NCBI RefSeq assembly: GCF_003121845.1
Contig: NZ_QEWQ01000006.1
Location: 62,001 to 126,000 of the forward strand
Source of the DNA: Ignatzschineria ureiclastica
GTDB taxonomy: Bacteria > Pseudomonadota > Gammaproteobacteria > Cardiobacteriales > Wohlfahrtiimonadaceae
Length of the DNA: 64,000 bases
Reading direction: 5' to 3'
Shown here piece after piece: positions 47,244 to 55,716 of the stretch (its first letter is position 1; each line of letters opens with the position of its first letter). Made by a program: the position numbers and the translations under genes. The notes under the pieces are model-generated. The model was not told the origin of the DNA, made no database searches, and was given only the letters and a program-made list of their open reading frames with translations.

Positions 47244-48263
47244 ATGCCGATAGGACCGCGTCTTAGCGCTGAAGAAGAAGCGAATATCGCAGCACAAGCT
47301 GCTAAAGCTGAAGCTGAGAAACAAGCGCAAGCTCAAAAATCAGAGCTTGAGCTCAATATTGTTACCCCTAAATATTCACTCGATGACCTGATTGTGCCCC
47401 AACATACGGCAGCCAGTATTCAGGACTTTCTAGCCCATAAAGCCCATGAAGAATTACTCTATGAAGATTGGGGATTAAATGAAACTCACCAACATCAGAA
47501 ACAGACCGCCATTAATCTCTACGGGCCTCCCGGAACCGGGAAAACGATGGCTGCTTACGGGATTGCCAAAGAACTAGGTCATCCGCTGATTATGATCGAT
47601 TATGCAAGTCTTGAATCGAAATATGTCGGTGAAACCTCCAAAAATATCGCCTCGATCTTCCGTCAAGCAAAAGAACATAATGCCATTATCTTCTTCGATG
47701 AAGCCGATGCAATGCTCAGTCGCCGCGTCACCGGCATGTCTCATGCAACAGATGTCAGTGTCAATCAGACTCGTTCAGTCTTACTCACCGAGATGAATAA
47801 TCATGATGGTTTAATTATCTTTACCACTAACTTTATCGAGAACTACGATCCAGCATTTATGCGCAGAATCCTCGCACATATCTATTTTGCCCTCCCCGAT
47901 GCTGAGTGCCGGTTAAAGCTGTGGCAACAATATATTCCACGTAAATTACCACACAATGCAGATCTGCAAAAACTGGCCGAAATGTCAGAAACGCTTACCG
48001 GCAGTGATATCTCCAATAGTGTTCGTAAAGCAGCTATGGCAGCAGCTCGCAGAGGCGCGACTGAAGTAGATCAAAATGATTTTATCAAAGCAATTGATGA
48101 AATTAAAAAGAGCAAAAAAGCCAATAGCGGTAACGCGCACACCCATTCATCGAATCACGCAGGTGATTCAAAATCCCAAACAACAGAAACCTCGCGAGTT
48201 GTTAGCGAAGAGTATGTTGTCTCTCAATTAGGCTCAGAAAAAACAGAGGAATTAAAAGTATGA
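47244..48263 (+). CDS. AAA+ ATPase, FtsH/katanin-like classic clade, no protease domain
   Basis: ATPase of 339 aa. Residues 8-36 are an Ala/Glu/Gln-rich coiled-coil-like helix. The AAA module follows: Walker A GPPGTGKT (94-101), pore-loop motif YVGE (127-130), Walker B IIFFDEAD (148-155), sensor-1 TTN (194-196) and arginine fingers R207/R208 (FMRRIL). A four-helix lid ends in LTGSDISNSVRKAAMAAARRG. The C-terminal ~60 residues are Ser/His/Thr-rich and probably disordered. A substrate-threading remodelling role is expected from the pore loop. No peptidase domain or membrane segment is present. The stop overlaps the next start (ATGA), which shows tight coupling. The biological target is unknown. 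Confidence 0.85.
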   Translation: MPIGPRLSAEEEANIAAQAAKAEAEKQAQAQKSELELNIVTPKYSLDDLIVPQHTAASIQDFLAHKAHEELLYEDWGLNETHQHQKQTAINLYGPPGTGKTMAAYGIAKELGHPLIMIDYASLESKYVGETSKNIASIFRQAKEHNAIIFFDEADAMLSRRVTGMSHATDVSVNQTRSVLLTEMNNHDGLIIFTTNFIENYDPAFMRRILAHIYFALPDAECRLKLWQQYIPRKLPHNADLQKLAEMSETLTGSDISNSVRKAAMAAARRGATEVDQNDFIKAIDEIKKSKKANSGNAHTHSSNHAGDSKSQTTETSRVVSEEYVVSQLGSEKTEELKV

Positions 48264-48610
48264 TCCCACTCTTATTAATTGGCGCAGCTGCATTTGCTGC
48301 AGGTGTTATCGTTTCAAAATTTTGGAAACAAATTGTCAGCTTTCTCAAAAGCGCTTATGACCTACTACCCGATCGTTATAAACGTTTAATTCAAGGAGCT
48401 GTCACACTAGTTCGTAAAGTGGGGACGGTACTTAAAAACATCATCAAACATTACTCTTACAATCCTGAAGAGGATCAATGGAGAGAGCATATTGTTGAGA
48501 AAAAAGTCGAGGCAAACGATGTTCCCGAACATATTAGAAATGCTCTGAAAAAACAGCAAGAAGTGGATATCTCTGATGAAACTTCTGAACAACTTGCCCT
48601 TGCCAACTAA
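48260..48610 (+). CDS. small single-pass membrane protein, anchor paralogue 1
   Basis: A 116-aa protein I do not recognise. Residues 3-20 form one transmembrane segment (LLLIGAAAFAAGVIVSKF), followed by a basic amphipathic region and an acidic C-terminus (NDVPEHIRNAL ... VDISDETSEQ). It is a paralogue of the 130-aa product at 50585: the anchors are nearly identical and both keep an xxPxHIR motif and a D-I-[ST]-DE tail. Its start overlaps the AAA+ stop by four bases. The anchor could bring the soluble ATPase to the membrane (inference). Confidence 0.75.
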   Translation: MIPLLLIGAAAFAAGVIVSKFWKQIVSFLKSAYDLLPDRYKRLIQGAVTLVRKVGTVLKNIIKHYSYNPEEDQWREHIVEKKVEANDVPEHIRNALKKQQEVDISDETSEQLALAN

Positions 48611-48628
48611 ATCATAAAGGAATCTATT

Positions 48629-49219
48629 ATGACTCAGAACCCTAACAATCAACAGCCTCTTCAAGAAGAGATGACCACTCAAACTTCAGGTGCAGACAGT
48701 CAAGCCGCTGAAGAAAACCGAGTACATAGTGACAATGCTGGTAGTCAAACCTCAGGGAATCAAACCTCAGGAAATGAAACTGCTGAAAATCGAACCGCTG
48801 AAAACAACGCTTCTGCAAGCAATCAGAAGCAACGACCTTCTCTGATTGATCAGATGGCACAAGGGCTTGATGCACTAGGCAATATGTTTGAACAATTTGC
48901 AAAACAGTTCGAAACAGAATCATTAACACTCGATGAACTGATTCAAAAACTTAGCCCGTCTGTCGATCAAGATATGATCAAAACAGCAAAGGCTCAGAAC
49001 CTTACCGCTTTAGGAGGCGAACTCTACCTTATCAAAGAGGATGCGCGTATGGGGCATTTTAAAGTCGATATTAAGCTCTATTTTATCGATCAACAGAAAA
49101 ACTATATCTTGCGAGAAAAAACGATTTCTCCTCAACTTCTAGTTTTAACGAAAGAAGCCAAAGCGGATCTATTACAAAACTCTCCTATTAAATACCCAAT
49201 TTCTGCCCCTAAAGCATAG
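48629..49219 (+). CDS. unknown protein with repeat-rich disordered N-terminus
   Basis: 196 aa. Residues 1-70 are low complexity, rich in Asn, Gln, Ser, Thr and Glu, with short tandem units (QTSGN, ETAEN, RTAEN) that are also direct repeats at DNA level (48748-48800). Residues ~70-110 form a helix (LIDQMAQGLDALGNMFEQFAKQFE), and the rest looks like an alpha/beta domain (LGGELYLIKEDARMGHFKVDIKLYFID). No signal peptide or membrane segment. The ribosome binding site is AAAGGAA. It lies 18 bases after the anchor gene, in the same operon. Function unknown. Confidence 0.7.
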   Translation: MTQNPNNQQPLQEEMTTQTSGADSQAAEENRVHSDNAGSQTSGNQTSGNETAENRTAENNASASNQKQRPSLIDQMAQGLDALGNMFEQFAKQFETESLTLDELIQKLSPSVDQDMIKTAKAQNLTALGGELYLIKEDARMGHFKVDIKLYFIDQQKNYILREKTISPQLLVLTKEAKADLLQNSPIKYPISAPKA

Positions 49220-49227
49220 GAGGGTCT

Positions 49228-49794
49228 GTGAATACTGAATTTGCAAGAGCAATAGAGAAAGTTACACAGCAACAAGAAAAAATTGAGCAATATCGGATCG
49301 CTGTAAAAGAACTTGAAAAAGATAGTACAAACTTTGACAAAGTACCCGGTATTTACTCTTTTTTCATGCTAACCATTGCAGCTCTATTTGGTTATTTTGC
49401 TTATAAGTTTTTAGAAGATAGCGCTTGGTGGTGGATTACACTAGCAGTATTGGGCGCGGTAGGAGCAAGTGTTTACCTCTCCTCTGCACTTATTAAATTT
49501 GATATGAAATCACGCCTTGAACGCTTGATCAAAGATCAACGAAAATCGTTAAAAAAAGTCACCAAGACCGGTAGCGAGGAAGTAGCAAAATTAGGAATGG
49601 CGACTATTGATCAAATCGCTCAAAAAACGGCGCTAGGGGAATTAGATCAAGATCTTTTAAAAGCATTAATGGATATCATGGTTCAACAGAAGCTAGTGCA
49701 AGAGATCAAGCTGAATGAGAATAAAGTTCTTTATAAAGGGCTTATGCCTCAGGCACAGATGAATATTATCTCTGAAGTGATTCAAGTTGATTAA
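49228..49794 (+). CDS. coiled-coil protein with a two-helix membrane hairpin
   Basis: 188 aa, starting at a GTG behind a perfect AGGAGG. An N-terminal coiled coil (EKVTQQQEKIEQYRIAVKELEKD) leads into two transmembrane helices (residues ~42-60 and ~66-86, with WWW in the turn), then a basic cytoplasmic coiled coil and a C-terminal helix-turn region (LDQDLLKALMDIMVQQKLV) that could be a small winged-helix-like fold. I do not recognise the family. It begins nine bases after the previous gene, in the same operon as the AAA+ ATPase. Confidence 0.7.
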   Translation: MNTEFARAIEKVTQQQEKIEQYRIAVKELEKDSTNFDKVPGIYSFFMLTIAALFGYFAYKFLEDSAWWWITLAVLGAVGASVYLSSALIKFDMKSRLERLIKDQRKSLKKVTKTGSEEVAKLGMATIDQIAQKTALGELDQDLLKALMDIMVQQKLVQEIKLNENKVLYKGLMPQAQMNIISEVIQVD

Positions 49795-49809
49795 TCAAAT
49801 AACCGCCCC

Positions 49810-49905
49810 CTTTTAGAGGCAATCATAAATGCACCTGCAAGTGATGTTTGAGTAAGATCCCTGCTCATAATTTCTTACACAGATGTCGCTTGTAGGTACT
49901 TTTAA
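49810..49905 (+). repeat. possible remnant of MITE-like family 1
   Basis: CACCTGCAAGTGATGTTTGAGTAAGAT resembles the right half of copy F (CTTGCAAGTGTTGTTTAGTAAGAT). It splits the AAA+ gene group into two parts. Similarity is partial. Confidence 0.3.
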
Positions 49906-49977
49906 ACCGTCTCATCCTGCAACATTGTATTCATTGACCATTAGACTTTTGATTTTATCCATTCTAAGGAGACCTTT

Positions 49978-50484
49978 ATGCAATACGCTTATCAACCTAT
50001 CATCGCCCAACTTGACGATATCGATTTTGAAGTGAGCGGTAAATTATTAGAGTCTAGTCGAATTCTGCTCAAAGCTTCATCTTGCTCCTACTATCTCGGT
50101 GCCTTAGATACCGGCATTTGGGAAAAAATCGCCGCAACCGGAGAAGCAATCACCATCCGAGTACAACGGACTAATTGTGCGGTTCAAGCCGATCTCGTGC
50201 GGGAATCCTTTAGCCGTTATATTGATGACAATATGCCGATTCTCTATGAGGCTCAACAGCTACTACATAAACATAGTAAACCCTTTACCCCATATATCAA
50301 TCATCTCGCAGTGTCCACTTTCGACATCGACAATAGCGCCACCAATGAAGAGTGGTTCGATCAACTCTCTGCTGAAATTGACAAGATGGATAAGGCCTTA
50401 GAAGATTTTGCCAAATGCTGTAAAGAGACGGCGACATTGCTACAAACCATTATGAAAGAAGATGAAGCGCGTAATATTGCATAA
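49978..50484 (+). CDS. unknown soluble alpha-helical protein
   Basis: 168 aa with no membrane segment or signal peptide. It is predicted mainly helical, with four cysteines in two pairs (SSCSYY and NCAVQ early, AKCCKE late) and an acidic C-terminal half (EEWFDQLSAEIDKMDKALEDF). I do not recognise it. The ribosome binding site is AAGGAGA. The gene follows the first operon block by about 180 bases that hold a repeat remnant, and is 100 bases before the second anchor paralogue, so it probably belongs to the same functional group. Confidence 0.65.
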   Translation: MQYAYQPIIAQLDDIDFEVSGKLLESSRILLKASSCSYYLGALDTGIWEKIAATGEAITIRVQRTNCAVQADLVRESFSRYIDDNMPILYEAQQLLHKHSKPFTPYINHLAVSTFDIDNSATNEEWFDQLSAEIDKMDKALEDFAKCCKETATLLQTIMKEDEARNIA

Positions 50485-50584
50485 TCATTTTCGATCAGTG
50501 AGCAGACATTATTTGGCAACCTTCATTGCTAACTCCATTCCCTATCAAAAATTTAATGCTTCAAGATTCTAAGGATTCATCACT

Positions 50585-50977
50585 ATGGTACCTCTCTTAC
50601 TCGTAGGCGCAGCTGCCTTTGCCGCTGGTGTTTTTATTTCAAAGTTTTGGAAACAGATTGTTAAGTTCTTCCAAACGATCTATCAAAAACTTCCGGCAAG
50701 CGTTCGTAATAAGATAGAACGCTACTTCATTTTAATTCAAAAAATAGGAAATGGACTCTATAAACAAGTTGTGAAGCTTTATGAGCCCCTTTATGACACA
50801 TCAATTGGTAAATTCTTCCGAGGTCTCTTCGGTCGACCTCAATATCGAGAGACGGTTAGTGAACGTATCATAGATGATCCAAGTGAGATCCCGGCACATA
50901 TTCGACAAAGAGTCGATGATTATTATATGGCAGATATTACAGATGAAGTAGAGGAAAAATTAGAGCTCAAACACTAA
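50585..50977 (+). CDS. small single-pass membrane protein, anchor paralogue 2
   Basis: 130-aa paralogue of the 116-aa protein at 48260. The N-terminal transmembrane anchor (LLLVGAAAFAAGVFISKFWK) differs from the first copy only by conservative changes. The middle has an extra ~15-residue basic/aromatic insert (TSIGKFFRGLFGRP). The C-terminus keeps SEIPAHIRQRV and ADITDEVEEKL. Duplication at both ends of the cluster suggests two alternative or hetero-oligomeric membrane partners for the AAA+ ATPase (inference). A terminator follows. Confidence 0.75.
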   Translation: MVPLLLVGAAAFAAGVFISKFWKQIVKFFQTIYQKLPASVRNKIERYFILIQKIGNGLYKQVVKLYEPLYDTSIGKFFRGLFGRPQYRETVSERIIDDPSEIPAHIRQRVDDYYMADITDEVEEKLELKH

Positions 50978-51011
50978 TCGTTCAACTCATAATGCTTTTA
51001 ATCCCCTAGAA

Positions 51012-51050
51012 AATGCCTTACTCATCATTGATAAGTAAGGCATTTTTATT
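51012..51050. terminator. terminator between convergent cluster and nuclease-like gene
   Basis: Stem TGCCTTACT/AGTAAGGCA followed by TTTTTATTT on the plus strand; the minus strand also has a T-rich tail. Confidence 0.8.
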
Positions 51051-51078
51051 TGTTTACTACATTAAATGAATCACACAA

Positions 51079-52029
51079 TCATTGCAACTTCTGCTTAATT
51101 ACACTTAAGATATACTCTAAATCTTTAGTATCTTTAATAACAGCCTCATAATCCCCACTTCCAAAATGCCCCAATTGGCTAACATCTCTAAAGAGATTTC
51201 TAGCATCATCAAGTGTTCCCCAAGTAGCATTAATCCAAAGCTTCAGAGCACTTTTTTGCAAATGAATATCGACAATACTAGAACGATCCTTTCGAAAAGA
51301 GGCATATAACTTATTAAATTTGAGCTCTAAACTATCGTCTAAATTTAAAATAGCATCTTTAAATTTTTGAAACAATTCACAAATCGCATCAGGTTTTCCC
51401 TGTAATAGATACTCCTCGTCATACTCAATAATCTCTTTTGGAATTGCGGGTATCACTTTTGTTTTAATAGATGCACCACTATAAGATCCGCTCGATTCAG
51501 CAAAAGTGCTTGCTTCTAATGTCGGAGCATTCTTAGATCGCTCTAGGAAATTCACCGTTAAGATACCGTTGTCATATCGTTTAAACTCTACTAATTCAAT
51601 ACCTAAATTTTTAAAATTAGTAGCATTTCTCTGAAAATCAGTGAAGCTATTTGCCACAAATAGCACACGACTTTGACTCCAATCTATATCTTTGCGTAAC
51701 AAGTGTGTATCAGGATTTTGCTCATTATATTCAATAATTAAACTATCTCGATATTCAAGCATGGCATTGAGGTAAGCCACACCTTGATCAACAACGCTCT
51801 GACTACGATCTCGCTTATATTCAATAATCACGAATGCTTGTCTATCTTTATCAAAAGCAACTGTATCAAAACGGAACTGCTTTAAAGAAAATTCTGAACG
51901 TACCAAAGTCAATCCTGTGAATAACGTGAGATTCTCTTCAAAAACACGCTGCATCTCTTTCTCTAATTGAAAAGGATGCTCTTTTACAGTATGCATTGAG
52001 TGATGTTGAACTTGATAAATATTTGCCAT
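51079..52029 (-). CDS. DUF5655-type protein with PD-(D/E)xK-like nuclease region
   Basis: 316 aa. The first ~130 residues fit a restriction-endonuclease-like fold: an N-terminal Glu-rich helix, then FRFDTVAFDKDRQAFVIIEYKRD, where D and E-x-K fit the PD-(D/E)xK pattern, then a helix with Q (SVVDQGVAYLNAM). A linker near residues 165-185 is Ser-rich. The C-terminal ~120 residues resemble DUF5655 (KLYASFRKDRSSIVDIHLQKSALKLWINA). Such proteins often occur near defence genes. The ribosome binding site is weak. It converges on the AAA+ cluster and may or may not work with it. Confidence 0.7.
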   Translation of the reverse strand: MANIYQVQHHSMHTVKEHPFQLEKEMQRVFEENLTLFTGLTLVRSEFSLKQFRFDTVAFDKDRQAFVIIEYKRDRSQSVVDQGVAYLNAMLEYRDSLIIEYNEQNPDTHLLRKDIDWSQSRVLFVANSFTDFQRNATNFKNLGIELVEFKRYDNGILTVNFLERSKNAPTLEASTFAESSGSYSGASIKTKVIPAIPKEIIEYDEEYLLQGKPDAICELFQKFKDAILNLDDSLELKFNKLYASFRKDRSSIVDIHLQKSALKLWINATWGTLDDARNLFRDVSQLGHFGSGDYEAVIKDTKDLEYILSVIKQKLQ

Positions 52030-52122
52030 AATTTTATAACCACCACTAATTTTTAATAGGATTTTAAATATAATCCAATAATTATAGTATAACCAAACAT
52101 AATATTATAAAATATTTTAACA

Positions 52123-52773
52123 CTACCCATGATACTGCTGAATAATCTCAAGTACGCCATTGATCACGAATTGCACGCCAATACAGACTAATAAGAATCC
52201 CATCAGTCGAGAGATGGCATTAATGCCCTTCTCTCCTAAAAATCGCATAATCGCATTCGAGAAATAGAGGCCCATCCAAAGAGCGCCGGCGATAATGAGG
52301 GCAACTAAAGGGGGAGCTAACAAAAAGACAAATTCAGAAACATGCTTATCGGCATGTAAGGTAGAAGCGGTACTGACCACTAGAGCAATCGTTCCGGGCC
52401 CCGCTGTTGCTGGCATTGCAAGAGGAACGAAGCTGATACTAGAGCTCGTTCTTGCCGCTTTAGATGGCGTCACATCTGACTCATTTGCCGAGGGAAATAA
52501 CATCGTAAAGCCAATAAAGGCGACAATCATTCCCCCTGAAATTCGTAACCCCGCAATTGAGATACCCAGGGCATGCATAATATAGTTCCCGGCATACCAA
52601 GTGGCTAATAGGATCAAAAGCGTATAAAAAGCACTCTGAAAAGCGGTTTTATCCCGTTCTGATTTTGGCATATTGCCGGCAAGCCCTAAGAACATTGCCA
52701 CTGCCGTTAATGGATTAGCAAGCGGTAAAAGTAATACAACACCTAAAAATACGGCTTTTCCTAATTCAATCAT
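52123..52773 (-). CDS. marC: MarC-family inner-membrane protein
   Basis: Six-transmembrane protein of the MarC/UPF0056 family, 217 aa, similar to E. coli MarC along its whole length (LLPLANPLTAVAMFLGLAGNMPKSERDK, GGMIVAFIGFTMLFP, FVPLAMPATAGPGTIALVVS, AISRLMGFLLVCIGVQFVINGVLEII). Function remains unproven; a role in multidrug resistance was withdrawn for E. coli MarC. I use the ATG at 52773 behind AAAGGAGA in place of an upstream start six codons earlier. Confidence 0.9.
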   Translation of the reverse strand: MIELGKAVFLGVVLLLPLANPLTAVAMFLGLAGNMPKSERDKTAFQSAFYTLLILLATWYAGNYIMHALGISIAGLRISGGMIVAFIGFTMLFPSANESDVTPSKAARTSSSISFVPLAMPATAGPGTIALVVSTASTLHADKHVSEFVFLLAPPLVALIIAGALWMGLYFSNAIMRFLGEKGINAISRLMGFLLVCIGVQFVINGVLEIIQQYHG

Positions 52774-52794
52774 AGATTCTCCTTTAGTCAATAA

Positions 52795-52817
52795 CGGTAA
52801 AGTCTAGGACTTTACCG
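52795..52817. repeat. perfect inverted repeat upstream of marC
   Basis: CGGTAAAGTC-TAG-GACTTTACCG, a perfect 10-bp stem with a 3-base loop, 22 bases before the marC start. The minus-strand tail is TTATTG, so it could be a weak terminator for the upstream receptor gene or a 5' UTR hairpin. Confidence 0.55.
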
Positions 52818-53025
52818 CTATAACGATCAATATCATCTGTTTTAATTATTCTTCATCATGATAATACACTTTAATAATTTACTTAAATATATCAAAAAAT
52901 ATATTTAATAAACTCTATAAACAACTGATCTTGTATGATCTAGTGGTTTGATAAATGAATAACTTGATCGATCACTGATGCAGTGATGACGATCACAATG
53001 ACTATTGTAGGAAAATCAACCGTTG

Positions 53026-55329
53026 TTAGAATTTCGCCTCAAAAGAGATGGCAAAATTACGTTTAGGAGCGGTAAAACGCTCTAAGCCTTTTCCTTGTCG
53101 ATCAATGCGGTTGGTCGTCCCAAAAGAGGGAAGATCTCGCAAACTATCCCAAGTGGTGTAACTTCGATTGAAGAGATTAAAAACGCCAATATTCATGGTA
53201 ATATCCCGATCGATCTTAATTTGACTCGTGAGATCCACCACAAAATAACTATTACTTAAATAGGGCCACTCTTTCACCTCCGCACCGCGCCAAGAGTAGT
53301 AAGTTTCTAAGGTATCTTTCCCTTTTTTCGCAGCACTATAGCGCCCTGTTAATGACACATTCCACCGCCCGTTATCTGCACGATAATCAATGCCGGCAAT
53401 GACACTCCAAGGCTGAATGGATTTTAGAGGGTCTCCATCTTGATTACGTCCTTTACTATACTGCCCTTTAAGATGAAAATTCCATTGATTCGATAATCCT
53501 AGAGCTTCCCCATTTAAACTGCCCGAGATTTCAAGTCCTGAAATATGGGCTTTTGCCACATTCACAAATTGAATCTGATTGATCGAAAGATAGGGTTCAC
53601 CGCCCCAGTAACTATTCGGATCATACCAAGGATTCGGCAATCGTCCCTCGCTGACGCGCTCTTCAATAAAATTTCGATATTGACTATAGAAAGCACCTAC
53701 GCGCAAAAGAGCAATATCATTTTGAAACTGATAACTCACCTCTTGATTCAACGCCTTTTCAGGCTTCAAATCAGGATTAGACATAAAATGATTCATCCCG
53801 CCTTTGCCAAACTCAAAGAACATCTCCTCAATACGAGGGGCGCGAAAGCCAGTGCCGATCTGATAACTCACTTGATGCTCCGGCGTGAGATGGTACGTTA
53901 AACCAAGTTGCCAAGAGAGATTGCGGAAATGCTTCTGTTGATCATCAAAACTCACCGGGAATTTATTACTCCCATCTAACTGCGGTGCATAACGATAATC
54001 ATCATAGCGAAGTCCTGCCACTGCTTGTAGTGATTCACTCAAGTTAATCTCATCTCGTAAAGCAAGCGAGAATACCCGAGATTTTACCGGCGTCATAATG
54101 CTATAACGAGATGGATGAGCAACCCCCTCAAGATAGAGAATATCGTGATTACTATTCTGTAATCGCCCATGCCGATATTCAGCTTTCGCTTGGAAAGAAT
54201 GACTCTGCGCACCTATCTCAATAGCTTGCGTAAACAGCTCGCCTTTCAATAGTTTTTGATTTTGCTGAAACTCTCGAAAATAGTGCTGATCGACAATAGA
54301 GGGATCACTCTGCTTCACATTATAGGTATCGGAGCGCATCCAGATCTTCTGCACAGCCCCAATGACATTGATTGTATCGAGCCAATTCGAATCCGTTTCC
54401 ACATAATCATATTCCAGGCCATAGCGACGATAGGGGGAAGTATCTTCGGCAAAACGATAAGTACCCCAACTATCAAAACTCTTCTCTGCCATCTTTTGCC
54501 GCTGATCTCGGCGCTCATAAAAGGCTGTTAAACGATGATCCTCCCATTCATAGCCCACTTTACTGAGCCAAGCTGTCGAATGACGCAACAAAGGATCCGG
54601 TTTTCCGCGAGCAGAACCATAGATATTTTCTCCATGCCCATTATTAATCGTTTCATGTCCCCGGCGCTTAGCGATCTGTGCAAAGCCGAAGAGACCATTA
54701 TGACGAAAACCTGCGCCTAAAACATGCCGCCATTCCCGGTTTTTAGAGCTATAACCACTCTTCCAATATCCACCTAAAGAACGTCCCTCTTGGACAAAAT
54801 CTTCGATATTTTTGGTGGTAAAACGTACCGATCCGCCTATGGCTCCACTTCCATCTGTAACGGAATTAGCGCCCTTATTGATCATTACTTGGCTGATATT
54901 TTCATACTCCGTATTATTAATCGAACCATTAAAATAACCATAACCTTTATAGATCGAGGGCATAAAACTCTCCGCTTGCGGTAATCCATCGACTAATACC
55001 GCCACACGATCTTTATCGACCCCTCGAATAGCAAAACCATTACTCCCCGCCCGACCGCTCTCTGTTACGCCTACTCCCACCTCATTACGTAGTAGATCAC
55101 GCTCATCTTGCACCATATTTTGCCGCATCAAATCACTACTCTGCACCGATTGAAAAGGCGTTGCAGGCAGAGCTGTTCCTTGCACGACAATCTTCGCGAG
55201 ATCGATCGTAGGGATAGGGTCCGTTCCATCAGACTTGTCAAACTCATCCGGCAATTGCGCCCAAAGTAGTGAAGTAGTTGAAACAGCGGAAAAAAGCATA
55301 ATAGAGGAAAAAGTGGTTTTCGATAACAT
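53026..55329 (-). CDS. TonB-dependent receptor, haemoglobin/transferrin/lactoferrin type
   Basis: Outer-membrane receptor of 767 aa. A signal peptide (ending about LLWA) precedes a TonB-box-like IVVQGTAL region, the plug domain (FAIRGVDKDRVAVLVDGLPQAES, then INKGANSVTDGSGAIGGSVRFTTK), and a 22-strand barrel with the typical receptor segment TGFRAPRIEEMFFEFGKGG and NPDLKPEKALNQEVSYQF. It ends in the aromatic SFEAKF. These features fit the haem/haemoglobin/transferrin receptor group, so iron or haem uptake is likely; the exact ligand is unknown. No TonB, haem oxygenase or ABC genes adjoin it. I found no convincing Fur box upstream. Confidence 0.88.
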   Translation of the reverse strand: MLSKTTFSSIMLFSAVSTTSLLWAQLPDEFDKSDGTDPIPTIDLAKIVVQGTALPATPFQSVQSSDLMRQNMVQDERDLLRNEVGVGVTESGRAGSNGFAIRGVDKDRVAVLVDGLPQAESFMPSIYKGYGYFNGSINNTEYENISQVMINKGANSVTDGSGAIGGSVRFTTKNIEDFVQEGRSLGGYWKSGYSSKNREWRHVLGAGFRHNGLFGFAQIAKRRGHETINNGHGENIYGSARGKPDPLLRHSTAWLSKVGYEWEDHRLTAFYERRDQRQKMAEKSFDSWGTYRFAEDTSPYRRYGLEYDYVETDSNWLDTINVIGAVQKIWMRSDTYNVKQSDPSIVDQHYFREFQQNQKLLKGELFTQAIEIGAQSHSFQAKAEYRHGRLQNSNHDILYLEGVAHPSRYSIMTPVKSRVFSLALRDEINLSESLQAVAGLRYDDYRYAPQLDGSNKFPVSFDDQQKHFRNLSWQLGLTYHLTPEHQVSYQIGTGFRAPRIEEMFFEFGKGGMNHFMSNPDLKPEKALNQEVSYQFQNDIALLRVGAFYSQYRNFIEERVSEGRLPNPWYDPNSYWGGEPYLSINQIQFVNVAKAHISGLEISGSLNGEALGLSNQWNFHLKGQYSKGRNQDGDPLKSIQPWSVIAGIDYRADNGRWNVSLTGRYSAAKKGKDTLETYYSWRGAEVKEWPYLSNSYFVVDLTSQIKIDRDITMNIGVFNLFNRSYTTWDSLRDLPSFGTTNRIDRQGKGLERFTAPKRNFAISFEAKF

Positions 55330-55716
55330 AGTCTACTCAAATCTAAATAGGAATCATTCACGAATAAGAAAATTATCAGAAGCGCAAACAGTTATCAATT
55401 TTTAATTTTATTCTTCAATTTTTATCTATTTTAAAAAGGATATCTTGATAAATTGTGATATTCTCTTACTTCAAACTATCCCTTTGATTTTATTTGGCTA
55501 TTTTTTCAACAGAATCTACGGAATAAAAATACTCAACTTCTGAAAAAACAATAAAAAAATAAGTCACTTCCCTCTAGAGAAATGACTTAACTATAAATTC
55601 TATCCAATATCGATAATTGATTATAAATTAGACAACATTAAGAAATTGTTTTTCGCCACAAATCTCACCATCATCGTTCTTTACACAATACCCTTACATC
55701 ACTATATTTTTACGAC
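55330..55716. other. A/T-rich intergenic region with terminator
   Basis: Contains the receptor promoter and, at 55551-55588, a hairpin terminator for the upstream DUF1294 gene. Nothing else was recognised. Confidence 0.4.
55551..55588 (-). terminator. terminator of the DUF1294 gene
   Basis: AAGTCA-x-TTC pairs with GAA-x-TGACTT. On the minus strand TATTTTTTTATTG follows. Confidence 0.6.

Noticed and set aside
55330-55450. Fur box upstream of the TonB-dependent receptor
   Set aside because: Only a GATAAT-like fragment is present, not a 19-bp match.
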